Of a DNA stretch of 64,000 nucleotides, positions 16,428 through 25,457 are shown piece by piece. How positions within the stretch are numbered: position 1 is the first letter of the stretch; the number at the start of each line of letters is the position of its first letter. The stretch lies in the NCBI RefSeq assembly GCF_036421855.1, contig NZ_JAZGOK010000006.1; one strand, 5' to 3'. The notes below the pieces were generated by a model. It worked only from the letters and a program-made list of their open reading frames with translations. It was not told where the DNA came from and ran no database searches. The stretch comes from Georgenia_B sunbinii. Lineage in GTDB: Bacteria > Actinomycetota > Actinomycetes > Actinomycetales > Actinomycetaceae. A program made the translations under genes and the position numbers.

Positions 16428-16555
16428 GCGGGACGGGCGGGGTCTGACCGCGCTGAGCGGCGGTCGCTACCGCTGACGAGCCGTCGGCGGGCACAATCGG
16501 GTGACGCGCCGGTCCGGTCCAGGGCCGAGCGCTCACCGACCTGACGGAGACCACC

Positions 16556-17191
16556 ATGACCGACGTCGTCGTGGGCGTGCTCGCCCTCGTGATCGGCATG
16601 CTGCTGTGCTTCCGCGGCCGCGGCGCGATGCGGGTGCTGCTCGCGTTGTGGGGTGCGTTCGTCGGGTTCGGGCTCGGTGCGGTGCTCGTCGTCGCCCTCA
16701 CCGACCAGGGGTACCTGGCCACCGCCCTCGGCTGGGTCGCCGCGATCGTCCTCGCGCTGGTGTTCGCGGCACTCGCCTACCTGTTCTTCGCGGTCGCCGT
16801 CGTCCTCGGGTTCGCCTCGATGGGGTTCGTGCTCGGCCAGACCCTCGCCGCCGCGCTGGGCGCATCGGAGCCGTGGCTGCTCACCGGCGTCGGGGTGGCC
16901 GGTGGCGTCGTGCTCGGCCTCCTCGCCGTCGCCACCAACCTGCCCGAGCTGGTCCTCGTCGTGGTCAGTGCCCTCACCGGGGCCGGCGTGGCGGTCGGCG
17001 GGCTCCTGCTGCTGCTCGATGCCCTGGACCTCGACGCCCTGGCGCAGACACCGCTGCGCATCGCCGACCAGCCGGTCTGGTACGTCGGTCAGCTGGTGCT
17101 CGCCGTCGTCGGGATCGTGGTCCAGCTGAGCGCCGCGCGCCGTCGCCGGCTGAGCACGGTCCGCGACTCCTGGGCGGCGGCTGGGCGGTAG
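16556..17191 (+). CDS. DUF4203-type multi-pass membrane protein
   Basis: A 211-residue, extremely hydrophobic protein with about seven transmembrane segments (for example VVVGVLALVIGMLLCF and MRVLLALWGAFVGFGLGA, then paired helices to about residue 188). It ends in a basic cytoplasmic tail, RRRRLSTVRDSW. The pattern matches DUF4203/TM198-like proteins; function is unknown. It is divergent from clpP and converges with the next gene. Confidence 0.7.
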   Translation: MTDVVVGVLALVIGMLLCFRGRGAMRVLLALWGAFVGFGLGAVLVVALTDQGYLATALGWVAAIVLALVFAALAYLFFAVAVVLGFASMGFVLGQTLAAALGASEPWLLTGVGVAGGVVLGLLAVATNLPELVLVVVSALTGAGVAVGGLLLLLDALDLDALAQTPLRIADQPVWYVGQLVLAVVGIVVQLSAARRRRLSTVRDSWAAAGR

Positions 17192-17220
17192 GGCCGGCGG
17201 CGATCGGAGGGCCTGCTCCG

Positions 17221-17754
17221 TCAGTGGCGACGGTGACTGAGGTACGGCGAGAGCAGATGCTCGACCACGTCCAGCGCCCTGGGCACCGACCGTTGGTTCA
17301 CCAGACCCTCCAGGGCATGGGCGGTGACCTCCGCCCGGTCCGGGAACCACACGACCTGGATCACCGCCGAGTTCATGTTCCACCAGCCCGTTCCGACCAG
17401 ACCGACCAGAACGCCCTGCACCTGTCCGCCGGCCCGCGCCTCCGACACGAGGGCAGGGGCGAGTCCGCGGTGCATCGTGGCGTGGGCGTGCCGGGTGTAG
17501 GGAACCGGGAGGGTGCGGCTCTGGCCCATGACTCGGGTGAACAGCTTGGCCCCGAGACGCCCGCCGGCTCTCCCGCCCGACGAGCCCCCAACGGCTCCCG
17601 GTAGCGCACCGCCGCCGCCGATCGAGCCACCGATCGCGCCGCCGATCGACCCGCCGCGCGCACCGGCGTCGCCGTTGCGCGCGATAAGGATGGTGCGCAC
17701 CTCCTCGGCGGGCAGCACTGGGGAAGGATGGTGTCGGCTCGGCTGGCTCTCCAT
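17221..17754 (-). CDS. Hypothetical protein with a glycine-rich segment
   Basis: A 177-residue protein I do not recognise. Residues about 28-62 are a Gly/Ala/Ser-rich low-complexity run (GGSIGGAIGGSIGGGGALPG) that could be a flexible linker or a membrane-interacting GXXXG stretch. A conserved-looking C-terminal domain follows (VQGVLVGLVGTGWWNMNSAV; EVTAHALEGLVNQRSVPRAL). No signal peptide is obvious. A start 51 nt upstream (17805) is also open; the ATG at 17754 was preferred. It is divergent from the lipoprotein gene. Confidence 0.5.
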   Translation of the reverse strand: MESQPSRHHPSPVLPAEEVRTILIARNGDAGARGGSIGGAIGGSIGGGGALPGAVGGSSGGRAGGRLGAKLFTRVMGQSRTLPVPYTRHAHATMHRGLAPALVSEARAGGQVQGVLVGLVGTGWWNMNSAVIQVVWFPDRAEVTAHALEGLVNQRSVPRALDVVEHLLSPYLSHRRH

Positions 17755-17859
17755 AGGGCACGAGTGTTTCCGGATGTCGCGGCCTGAGGCAATTCGTGCG
17801 GTCACGCGCGTGCCCTTGAAGCCCGGCGGTTTGTCAGTGGTCGGTGGGACAGTTCGGCC

Positions 17860-18849
17860 ATGAACATCAACCGTGTTGCTGCTGCCCTTGGGGCAAGTGT
17901 CCTGCTGCTCACCGCCTGCGGAGGCGGTAGTGGTGGGAGTGAGGACGTGGCGACTCCCCCGGCGTCAATCGGCGCCGACGTCGTACAAGAGGAACCGACA
18001 GCTGAACCCACCACCGAGGAACCGACCCATGACCCGCTGGCCGTCTGTGCGGCATTGTTCGACGGTGGGGCCACCTCCGTCATTGATCGCATCCCGGAAC
18101 TGCTGATCGACCTTCCGGAAGAGCTCGACAGCGAGCTCGCGCAGCCATACCTCGTCATGGATTCAGATCTGCGGGCGGTCATCGCTATCGCGCCCGCAGA
18201 TCTCGCCACGTCCATCGAGCTGCTGCGCGCACCCTTCGCCGAGATCTCCGCGGCGATGACGACCGGTGGTGAACGGATCAGCTCCGACACGAGCCAGATC
18301 ACCGCTACCGTCACCCAGATTGGTGAGGAGTGCGTTGCGGCCGGCTACGACCTGCCCGAGGTCGAGGAATCGCCCTACGGCGAAGCCGTCACTTCGTCAC
18401 GCGGGAATCTGGTCAAGGGGTTGGGACAGCCCAGCGGAATCACCGCCCGCAACGGCGACACCATCGTCGACTTTGCCGTCACCGAGATCGACGTCGACAT
18501 CACGTGCACCTCGTCCTGGGCAGACGCCTCGTCCAACGGGCACTTCGTCGGCCTCCACTTCGAGATTCAGACCCACCCCGAGCTCGCTGACGAGGAGCTC
18601 CGCGAGTTCTGGATCAGCGAGCATGACTTCAGCGTCTGGGACGGCGATGGCAAGCGCGTCAACGATCCCGTCGGGACCAGCTACTCCTGCATGAACGACT
18701 CGGACAGGCTCCCGAGCTCGATCGGGCCGGACGAGACCGTCAGCGGCTGGATCGTCCTCGACCTGCCGGACGAGTCGGGCGCCGTGAGCTTCTCCTGGCT
18801 CGGCGTCGACTCTGGTGCGGGTTGGGAGTGGGCCTACGGGGAGGGGTAG
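17860..18849 (+). CDS. Exported lipoprotein of unknown function
   Basis: A 329-residue protein. The signal peptide ends in a lipobox, LLTAC (Cys20), followed by a Gly/Ser linker and a Thr/Glu/Pro-rich stretch, so the protein is tethered outside the membrane. A C-terminal beta-rich domain (about residues 190-325: NGDTIVDFAVTEIDVDITC, then GWIVLDLPDESGAVSFSW) resembles DUF4352-like immunoglobulin-type domains of actinobacterial lipoproteins. The middle is helical and unrecognised. Function unknown. Confidence 0.75.
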   Translation: MNINRVAAALGASVLLLTACGGGSGGSEDVATPPASIGADVVQEEPTAEPTTEEPTHDPLAVCAALFDGGATSVIDRIPELLIDLPEELDSELAQPYLVMDSDLRAVIAIAPADLATSIELLRAPFAEISAAMTTGGERISSDTSQITATVTQIGEECVAAGYDLPEVEESPYGEAVTSSRGNLVKGLGQPSGITARNGDTIVDFAVTEIDVDITCTSSWADASSNGHFVGLHFEIQTHPELADEELREFWISEHDFSVWDGDGKRVNDPVGTSYSCMNDSDRLPSSIGPDETVSGWIVLDLPDESGAVSFSWLGVDSGAGWEWAYGEG

Positions 18850-18859
18850 GTGTCGGCGC

Positions 18860-20008
18860 TCAGCTGCCGCGCAGCTCCGCGTTGAGGCGGGCGGCCTGGC
18901 GGGTCAGGTGGTCGCGCTCGGGCAGGCTCGGCGCCAGCCCGGCGGCCTCGGCATAGAGCCGTGCCGCAGTCACCGGGTCACCCGCCCGTTCGTGCAGGTA
19001 GGCCGACGCTGCGGTGTGACGGGGCAGCGCGGGGTCGAGCTCGGCGAGCGCGGCCAGGCCGGCGCGCGCACCATCGGCCTCGCCGACGGCGACCGCCCGG
19101 TTGAGGCGGGCCACCGGGCTGCCGGTGAGGCGCACCAGCTCGTCGAACCACTCGACGACCTGCACCCAGTCGGTCTCGGCCACCGCCGGGGCGTCGGCGT
19201 GCAGCGCGGCAATCGCCGCCTGCGCCTGGTACTCCCCCAGCCGGTCGCGGGCCAGAGCACGCTGCAGCACGGCGACGCCCTCGGTGATCAGGCGGGTGTC
19301 CCACGCGCTGCGGTCCTGCTCCGCCAGCGGTACCAGTCCGCCGTCGGGCCGGGTCCGCGCCGCCCGCCGGGCATGGTGCAGCAGCATGAGCGCCAGCAGG
19401 CCCGCGACCTCCGGCTCGTCGACGAGCGCGGCCAGCTGGCGGGTGAGCCGGATCGCCTCGGCGGCGAGGTCGACGTCGCCGGAGTAGCCCTCGTTGAAGA
19501 CCAGGTAGAGCACCCGGAGCACGGTGGCGACGTCACCGGGCTGGTCGAGCCGGACGCCGGAGACGGTGCGCTTGGCGCGGCTGATGCGCTGCGCCATCGT
19601 CGCCTCCGGCACCAGGTAGGCCTGGGCGATCTGCCGGGTGGTGAGGCCGCCGACGGCGCGCAACGTGAGCGCGACGGCGGAGGCGGGGGTGAGGGCCGGG
19701 TGGGCGCACCGGAAGTACAGCGCCAGCGTGTCGTCCCGCGCAGTGGCGTCGCCGGGTGCCGGTTCGGCGGCGACGCGCTCCTCGCGCCGACGTCGCGAGA
19801 CGTCGGCGCGAGTGGCATCGAGGAACTTGCGCCAGGCCACCGCGACCAGCCAGCCCTTGGGGTCGCGCGGCGGGCTACCGGGCCACACCCGCAGCGCCTC
19901 GACCAGGCTGTCCTGCACCGCGTCCTCGGCCGCCGCGAAGTCAGCTCCGCGGCGGCACAGCACGCCGATGACGCTGGGCGCGAGGACCCTCAGCAGCGCC
20001 TCGTCCAC
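18860..20008 (-). CDS. ECF42-group RNA polymerase sigma factor
   Basis: A 382-residue protein. Sigma region 2 is near the N-terminus (AAEDAVQDSLVEALRVWPGS, then PKGWLVAVAWRKFLDATRAD). Region 4 follows (LTLRAVGGLTTRQIAQAYLV, about residues 112-131). A long C-terminal helical extension with TPR-like repeats (about 190-380) defines the ECF42 group, in which it is needed for activity. ECF42 genes sit beside genes for DGPF/YCII proteins, as here: the partner ends 6 nt upstream. No anti-sigma gene is present, as usual for this group. Confidence 0.88.
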   Translation of the reverse strand: MDEALLRVLAPSVIGVLCRRGADFAAAEDAVQDSLVEALRVWPGSPPRDPKGWLVAVAWRKFLDATRADVSRRRREERVAAEPAPGDATARDDTLALYFRCAHPALTPASAVALTLRAVGGLTTRQIAQAYLVPEATMAQRISRAKRTVSGVRLDQPGDVATVLRVLYLVFNEGYSGDVDLAAEAIRLTRQLAALVDEPEVAGLLALMLLHHARRAARTRPDGGLVPLAEQDRSAWDTRLITEGVAVLQRALARDRLGEYQAQAAIAALHADAPAVAETDWVQVVEWFDELVRLTGSPVARLNRAVAVGEADGARAGLAALAELDPALPRHTAASAYLHERAGDPVTAARLYAEAAGLAPSLPERDHLTRQAARLNAELRGS

Positions 20009-20014
20009 CGGGTG

Positions 20015-20422
20015 TCACTCCGTGACGGTCGGCGGCTCGGTGAGGAAGGGGCGGAGCTCGAGCCACTCGTGCAGCGGCTCCCCGCCGGCACCCGGCGCGG
20101 CCGACAGCTCACCGGCGACCTCGAGCGCCCGCTCATAGCTGTCGACGTCGATGATCATCCAGCCCGCGATGAGGTCCTTGGTCTCGGCGAACGGACCGTC
20201 GGTGACCGGCGGGCGCCCCTCGCCGTCGGACCTGACGAAGGTGCCTGCCGGCGAGAGTGCCTGGCTGTCGACGAACTCGCCGGTGGCCTCGAGCCTGGTG
20301 GCGAGGTCGGACATGTACTGGATGTGGGCGGCGAACTCCTCCGGCGCCCACTGGTCCATCGGGACGTCCCGGACCGGCTCCGGCCCACCGCGGTAGTGCT
20401 TGAGCAGCAGGTACTTGGCCAT
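20015..20422 (-). CDS. YCII-related DGPF protein, ECF42 partner
   Basis: A 135-residue ferredoxin-like fold protein with the defining motif TDGPFAETKDLIAGW (about residues 73-87) and the N-terminal MAKYLLLKHYRGG. Its biochemical role is unknown; family members are typical ECF42 target genes. AAGGAG precedes the ATG at 20422. A candidate ECF42 promoter lies 51-77 nt upstream of the ATG, and the sigma gene follows after 6 nt, giving an autoregulated two-gene operon. Confidence 0.85.
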   Translation of the reverse strand: MAKYLLLKHYRGGPEPVRDVPMDQWAPEEFAAHIQYMSDLATRLEATGEFVDSQALSPAGTFVRSDGEGRPPVTDGPFAETKDLIAGWMIIDVDSYERALEVAGELSAAPGAGGEPLHEWLELRPFLTEPPTVTE

Positions 20423-20472
20423 GACGATCTCCTTCGTGCGGTACGACCCATTGTGGTCGTGCTCGCTCCTGG

Positions 20473-20499
20473 GACGCAGCCGGACGGCAGTTCTCGACA
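20473..20499 (-). promoter_or_regulatory. Candidate ECF42-dependent promoter
   Basis: Read on the minus strand: TGTCGA (20499-20494), a 17-nt spacer, then CGTC (20476-20473). As I recall, the reported ECF42 consensus has TGTCGA at -35 and CGA/TC at -10. The position in front of the DGPF gene and the sigma gene predicts positive autoregulation. Confidence 0.65.
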
Positions 20500-20516
20500 T
20501 GGCGCAGCCCGTCGCT

Positions 20517-21767
20517 TCAGCGCGGCGGGGCGCTGGTGCGGCGCGGGACGAGCCGCTGCAGCTGGGTGACGTGGCCGGGCTCGAGCTCGGCCAGCGACGC
20601 GACCTGGAGCAGCTTCATGGTCCGCACGACCTGGTCGGCGAGGATCTCGATCGCTCGGTCCACGCCCTGCCGGCCGCCGGCCATGAGGCCGTAGAGGTAG
20701 GCACGACCGATGAATGTGAACCGGGCACCCAGCGCGATGGCGGCCACGATGTCGGCGCCGTTCATGATCCCGGTGTCCACCGCGACCTCGGTGTGGTGCC
20801 CGACCTCGCGGACGACGTCGGGCAGCAGGTGGAAGGGCACCGGTGCGCGGTCCAGCTGACGTCCTCCGTGGTTGGACAGCACGATGCCGTCGACGCCGAG
20901 GTCGACCAGCCGCGTGGCGTCGGCGGTGTTCTGCACGCCCTTGATGACGATCTTGCCCGGCCACATCTCCCGGATGATCTCGAGGTCGTCGTAGTTGATC
21001 GAGGGGTCCATCGCCGAGTCCAGCAGCTCACCGACGGTCCCGCCGGTCGAGGACAGCGAGGCGAACTTCAGCGTGGGGGTGGTGAGGAAGTCGAACCACC
21101 ACCACGGCCGGGGGATGGCGTCGATGACGGTGCGGATGGTCAGCTGCGGTGGGATGGAGAAGCCGTTGCGGGTGTCGCGCAGCCGGGCCCCCGCGACCGG
21201 CGTGTCGACGGTGAAGAACAGGGTGTCGAACTTCGCCGCGGCGGCCCGCTCGACGAGGCCGTAGGAGATCTCGCGCTGCTTCATGACGTACAGCTGGAAC
21301 CAGTTGCGCCCGTGCGGGTTGGCGGCTCTGACGTCCTCGATGGAGGTGGTGCCGAGCGTCGAGAGCGTGAAGGGGATGCCGGCGGCGCCCGCTGCGCCGG
21401 CACCGGCGACCTCACCGGCGGTGTGCATGAGGCGGGTGAACCCGGTCGGGGCGATCCCGAACGGCAGGGCTGAGGGCCCGCCGAACACCGTCGTCGAGGT
21501 GTCCACGTGGGACACGTCCCGCAGGATCGAGGGGTGGAACTCGATGTCCTCGAAGGCCTGCCGGGCCCGGCTGAGCGAAATCTCGGCCTCCGCCGCGCCG
21601 TCGGTGTAGTCGAATGCCGCCCGCGGGGTCCGCCGCTTGGCCACCGCCCGCAGGTCGTGGATGGTCAGCGCCGCGTCGAGGCGGCGCTTGCTCGCGTCGA
21701 ACGAGGGCCGCTTGAACTGGATGAGCTCGAGGAGCTCACGTGGGTTAGGGAACTGCCGGTTGACCAT
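20517..21767 (-). CDS. FMN-dependent alpha-hydroxy-acid (L-lactate) oxidase/dehydrogenase
   Basis: A 416-residue TIM-barrel flavoenzyme. Key motifs are LPFGIAPTGF (FMN), NWFQLYVMKQ, VDGIVLSNHGGRQLD with the catalytic His, and DTGIMNGADIVAAIALGA (phosphate site). The family oxidises L-lactate and related acids to keto acids. As the last gene of the rhamnose operon it would convert the L-lactate made from lactaldehyde to pyruvate. MVNRQFPNPRELLE at 21767 matches where relatives usually start and is preceded by GAGGT. An ATG at 21848 overlapping the kinase stop (ATGA) would add 27 residues and is also possible. Confidence 0.85.
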   Translation of the reverse strand: MVNRQFPNPRELLELIQFKRPSFDASKRRLDAALTIHDLRAVAKRRTPRAAFDYTDGAAEAEISLSRARQAFEDIEFHPSILRDVSHVDTSTTVFGGPSALPFGIAPTGFTRLMHTAGEVAGAGAAGAAGIPFTLSTLGTTSIEDVRAANPHGRNWFQLYVMKQREISYGLVERAAAAKFDTLFFTVDTPVAGARLRDTRNGFSIPPQLTIRTVIDAIPRPWWWFDFLTTPTLKFASLSSTGGTVGELLDSAMDPSINYDDLEIIREMWPGKIVIKGVQNTADATRLVDLGVDGIVLSNHGGRQLDRAPVPFHLLPDVVREVGHHTEVAVDTGIMNGADIVAAIALGARFTFIGRAYLYGLMAGGRQGVDRAIEILADQVVRTMKLLQVASLAELEPGHVTQLQRLVPRRTSAPPR

Positions 21768-21844
21768 GGGTGGGACCTCATCGGGAGATGGGAGTGGAGC
21801 GACACTAGCGCGCTCCGTGGACGCCGCAGCGCGGGCCTGACGAG

Positions 21845-23377
21845 TCATCGCCGCCTCGGGAAGAGCCGGCGCTCGGCCTCGGCCCACGGGTCCTCGGGGC
21901 CGCTGGGGTCGTAGCGCCTGCTCACGCTGGACGCCGAGACCACCTCGCGCAGCGCGGCGAGCCCCGGCTCCAGCGCACCGGTCGCCTGCGCCTGGACCAG
22001 CAGGTTTCCCGCAGCGGTGCCCTCTGCCAGGCCTGCGACGACGGGCCGCCGGGTGGCCTCGGCGGTCAGCCGGCAAAGCAGCTCGTTGCGCGACCCGCCG
22101 CCCACGAGGTGGATCACCCCGACCTCGCGGCCGGCCAGCGACGCTGCTTGTCGAACGGTGCGGCGGTAGGCCAGCGCGAGGGAGTCGAGGATGCACCGAG
22201 TGATCTGGGCCCGGGTCTGTGGCTGCCGCTCCCCTGCGGCCCGCGCCGCCGCCACCACGCGGGCGGGCATGTCCCCCGGAGCGAGCAACGTCGGGTCGTC
22301 GATGTCGATGACGCACGCCAGCGCGGGTTCCCGCCCCGCAGCCGACAGGAGGTCGGGCAGGGTGATCGCGGCGCCGTCCTGCTCCCACGCGCGCACGCAC
22401 TCCTGCAACACCCACAGGCCCATGACGTTACGCAGGTACCGGACGGTTCCGTCGAGCCCGAGCTCGTTGGAGAAGTTAGCGGTGCGTCCGGCGTCGGTGA
22501 GCACCGGCGCGGGCAGCTCGAGGCCGACGAGGGACCAGGTGCCGCAGGAGATGTAGGCCGCATCGGTCGAGGTCATCGGCAGCGCGGCCACGGCCGAGGC
22601 GGTGTCGTGGGACCCCACCGCCACGAGCGCGGCGTCGCCGGCGCCCACCGCCGGCCGTAGCCGGCCGACGACCGTCCCGGGCTCCACGAGCTCTGGCAAC
22701 AGGCGCGCGACGTCCGTCCCGCAGGCCGCGGCGAAGGCGGACAGCACGTCGTCGGACCAGCGCCGGGAGGTGACGTCGAGCAGCCCGGTGGTCGAGGCGT
22801 TGGTGACCTCGGCGACCACGGCGCCGGAGAGCCAGTGCCCGAACAGGTCGGGCAGCAGCAGCAGGCGCCGGGCGGCCGCCAGCTGCGCCGCCCCCACCCC
22901 GGCCCGTGACGGGGCGATGCCGGCGGCAGCTGCCAGCTGGAAGATCGTGTTGAACGGCTGGACCTGCAGCCCGTTGCGGGCGTAGAGCCACGCCGCCGGC
23001 AGGTGCTCGAACAGTCGCTCGGGCACACCGTCGGTGCGGGAGTCGCGGTAGTGCACCGGGTTGCCCAGCAGCGCCCCGTCCGCGGCGAGCAGGCCGTAGT
23101 CCACCGCCCAGGAGTCGATCCCCACCGAGCGCAGCGGACCGTGCTCGCGGACCGCGGCACGCAGCCCCTCGGTCGCCTCGCGGTACAGGGCGAGGACGTC
23201 GGTGTGCAGCACGTCGCGGCCCGCCGCCGGCAGCGTGACGGCGCCGTTCGGGAACCGCGCGACCTCCGTCGTCTCCAGCCTGCCGCCCGACAGCCGCCCG
23301 AGGATCACCCGGCCGCTGGAGGCACCGAGGTCGACGGCAGCGTGGAGCTCCCCCGATCCGGCAGGCATCGTCGTCAT
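21845..23377 (-). CDS. rhaB: L-rhamnulokinase
   Basis: A 510-residue FGGY-type sugar kinase. It has the N-terminal ATP/sugar signature AAVDLGASSGRVILGRL (about residues 13-29), SVGIDSWAVDYGLL and AVGSHDTASAVAALP, plus the phosphate motif HLVGGGSRNELLCR near residue 420. It phosphorylates L-rhamnulose to L-rhamnulose-1-phosphate with ATP in the cytoplasm. Its ATG overlaps the stop of the aldolase/dehydrogenase gene by ATGA. The isomerase, aldolase and transporter context makes the substrate assignment strong. Confidence 0.92.
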   Translation of the reverse strand: MTTMPAGSGELHAAVDLGASSGRVILGRLSGGRLETTEVARFPNGAVTLPAAGRDVLHTDVLALYREATEGLRAAVREHGPLRSVGIDSWAVDYGLLAADGALLGNPVHYRDSRTDGVPERLFEHLPAAWLYARNGLQVQPFNTIFQLAAAAGIAPSRAGVGAAQLAAARRLLLLPDLFGHWLSGAVVAEVTNASTTGLLDVTSRRWSDDVLSAFAAACGTDVARLLPELVEPGTVVGRLRPAVGAGDAALVAVGSHDTASAVAALPMTSTDAAYISCGTWSLVGLELPAPVLTDAGRTANFSNELGLDGTVRYLRNVMGLWVLQECVRAWEQDGAAITLPDLLSAAGREPALACVIDIDDPTLLAPGDMPARVVAAARAAGERQPQTRAQITRCILDSLALAYRRTVRQAASLAGREVGVIHLVGGGSRNELLCRLTAEATRRPVVAGLAEGTAAGNLLVQAQATGALEPGLAALREVVSASSVSRRYDPSGPEDPWAEAERRLFPRRR

Positions 23378-25422
23378 CGCAGGAACGCGGCCGCCACCCC
23401 GGAGTCGACCGGGATGTGCAGACCGGTGGTCTGGGACAGGTCCGGCCCGGTGAGCGCGAAGACCGCCGCCGCCACGTGCGCCGGCAGCACCTCGCGCTTG
23501 AGCAGGGTGCGTCCGGCGTAGTACTTGCCGAGCTCCTCCTCGGGCACGCCGTAGACCGCGGCCCGCTTGGCGCCCCACCCGCCGGCGAAGATGCCGGAGC
23601 CTCGGACGACGCCGTCGGGGTTGACGCCGTTGACCCGGATGCCGTGCTCCCCCAGCTCTGCCGCGAGCAACCGCACCTGGTGCGCCTGGTCAGCCTTGGC
23701 AGCGCCGTAGGCGACGTTGTTCGGGCCGGCGAACAGCGAGTTCTTCGAGGCGATGTACACGATGTCCCCGCCCATGCCCTGCTCGATCATCGCCCGGGCA
23801 GCCTCCCGGGCGACGAGGAAGGAGCCTCGGGCCATGACGTCGTGCTGGAGGTCCCAGTCCGCCACCGTCGTGTCCAGCAGAGGCTTGGAGACCGACAGGC
23901 CCGCGTTGTTGACGACCAGGTCGACGCCGCCGAACGCGAGCGCGGCACTCTCGACGAGCGCTGCGACGGCGTCCTCGTCGGTGACGTCGCCGCCGACCGC
24001 GACGGCCACGTCGGGCCCGCCGAGCTCGGCCGCCACCTCCTGGGCTCCCTCGAGGTTGCGGTCCGCGACGACGACGCACGCGCCCTCGGCCGCGAGCCGC
24101 TCGGCGATCGCGCGGCCGATCCCGGAGGCTGCCCCGGTGACGAGCGCGACCCTGGTCGCGAGCGGCCTGGGCCTGGGCATCCGCTGCAGCTTGGCCTCCT
24201 CCAGCGCCCAGTACTCGATGCGGAACTTCTCCGACTCGGGGATCGGGGCGTAGGTGGAGATCGCCTCGGCGCCGCGCATGACGTTGATGGCGTTGACGTA
24301 GAACTCCCCCGCGACACGCGCCGTCTGCTTGTCCTTGCCGAAGGAGAACATCCCCACGCCCGGCACGAGCACGATCGCCGGGTCCGCGCCGCGCATAGCC
24401 GGTGAGTCGACGGTGGCGTGCCGCTCGTAGTACGCGGCGTAGTCCTCCCGGTAGGCCGCGTGCAGCTCGCGCAGGCGGGTGACGGCCTCGGTGACCGGGG
24501 CGTCGCCCGGCAGGTCGAGGACGAGCGGCGTGACCTTCGTCCGCAGGAAGTGGTCCGGGCAGGAGGTGCCGAGCGCGGCCAGGTCCGAGAGCTTCTCCCG
24601 GGAGAGGAGGTCGAGGACGACGTCGGAGTCGGTGAAGTGGCCGACCTGCGGCCGGTCGGTGCTCGCCAGGCCCCGGATGACGGGGGCGAGCGCGGCGGCG
24701 CGGGCCCGCCGCACGTCGTCGGGCAGCGGCTCGTAACCGTCGACGACGGCGCCGAACGGGTGCCGGCCCTCGGCGGCGAGCCGCTCGGTGCGCTCAGCGA
24801 TGAAGGCCTCGGCGGTACGGATGATCTCCAGCGAGTTGGCCTCGCTCTCCTCGCTGGTGGCGCCCCAGGCGGTGATGCCGTGCCCGCCGAGGACGCAGCC
24901 GATGGCCTGCGGGTTGGCGCGCTGCACCTCGGCGATGTCGAGCCCCAGCTGGAAGCCGGGCCGGCGCCACGGCACCCACACCACGCGGTCGCCGAAGCAC
25001 TCGCGGGTGAGGGCCTCGCCGTCGGCGGCGGTGGCGAGCGCGATACCGGAGTCGGGGTGCAGGTGGTCGACGTGCGGCAGCTCGACCAGGCCGTGCATCG
25101 CGGTGTCGATGCTGGGGGCCGCCCCGCCCTTGCCGTGCAGGCAGTAGTCGAAGGCGGCGACCATCTCGTCCTCCCGGTCCACGCCGGGGTAGACGTCCAC
25201 CAGGGCGCGCAGCCGGTCGAGCCGCAGCACCGCCAGGCCCTGCTCGGTCAGGGTGCCGAGGTCACCGCCGGAGCCCTTGACCCAGCACAGCTCGACCGAG
25301 GCCCCGGTGACCGGGTCGGTGGCGGTGCCCTTGGCGGAGGTGTTCCCGCCGGCGTAGTTGGTGTTGCGGGGGTCGGCGCCGAGGCGGTTGGAACGGGCGA
25401 TGAGGTCGGACGGGGTGGTCAA
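23374..25422 (-). CDS. rhaEW: Bifunctional rhamnulose-1-phosphate aldolase / L-lactaldehyde dehydrogenase
   Basis: A 682-residue fusion. Residues about 1-410 are a class II aldolase: GGNTSAKG, VKGSGGDLGTLTEQG, the metal-ligand HVDHLHPDSG and LGGHGITAWG. Residues about 420-682 are a short-chain dehydrogenase: LVTGAASGIGRAIAERLA for the cofactor and YGAAK for the active Tyr/Lys. The aldolase splits rhamnulose-1-phosphate into DHAP and L-lactaldehyde; the dehydrogenase oxidises the aldehyde to L-lactate. Such fusions are standard in Gram-positive rhamnose operons. Start is TTG at 25422, preceded by GGAG; no ATG fits the N-terminus. Confidence 0.92.
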   Translation of the reverse strand: MTTPSDLIARSNRLGADPRNTNYAGGNTSAKGTATDPVTGASVELCWVKGSGGDLGTLTEQGLAVLRLDRLRALVDVYPGVDREDEMVAAFDYCLHGKGGAAPSIDTAMHGLVELPHVDHLHPDSGIALATAADGEALTRECFGDRVVWVPWRRPGFQLGLDIAEVQRANPQAIGCVLGGHGITAWGATSEESEANSLEIIRTAEAFIAERTERLAAEGRHPFGAVVDGYEPLPDDVRRARAAALAPVIRGLASTDRPQVGHFTDSDVVLDLLSREKLSDLAALGTSCPDHFLRTKVTPLVLDLPGDAPVTEAVTRLRELHAAYREDYAAYYERHATVDSPAMRGADPAIVLVPGVGMFSFGKDKQTARVAGEFYVNAINVMRGAEAISTYAPIPESEKFRIEYWALEEAKLQRMPRPRPLATRVALVTGAASGIGRAIAERLAAEGACVVVADRNLEGAQEVAAELGGPDVAVAVGGDVTDEDAVAALVESAALAFGGVDLVVNNAGLSVSKPLLDTTVADWDLQHDVMARGSFLVAREAARAMIEQGMGGDIVYIASKNSLFAGPNNVAYGAAKADQAHQVRLLAAELGEHGIRVNGVNPDGVVRGSGIFAGGWGAKRAAVYGVPEEELGKYYAGRTLLKREVLPAHVAAAVFALTGPDLSQTTGLHIPVDSGVAAAFLR

Positions 25423-25457
25423 CGAAGTCTCCAAAGACGTGGGGTGGGGTAGGGCGG

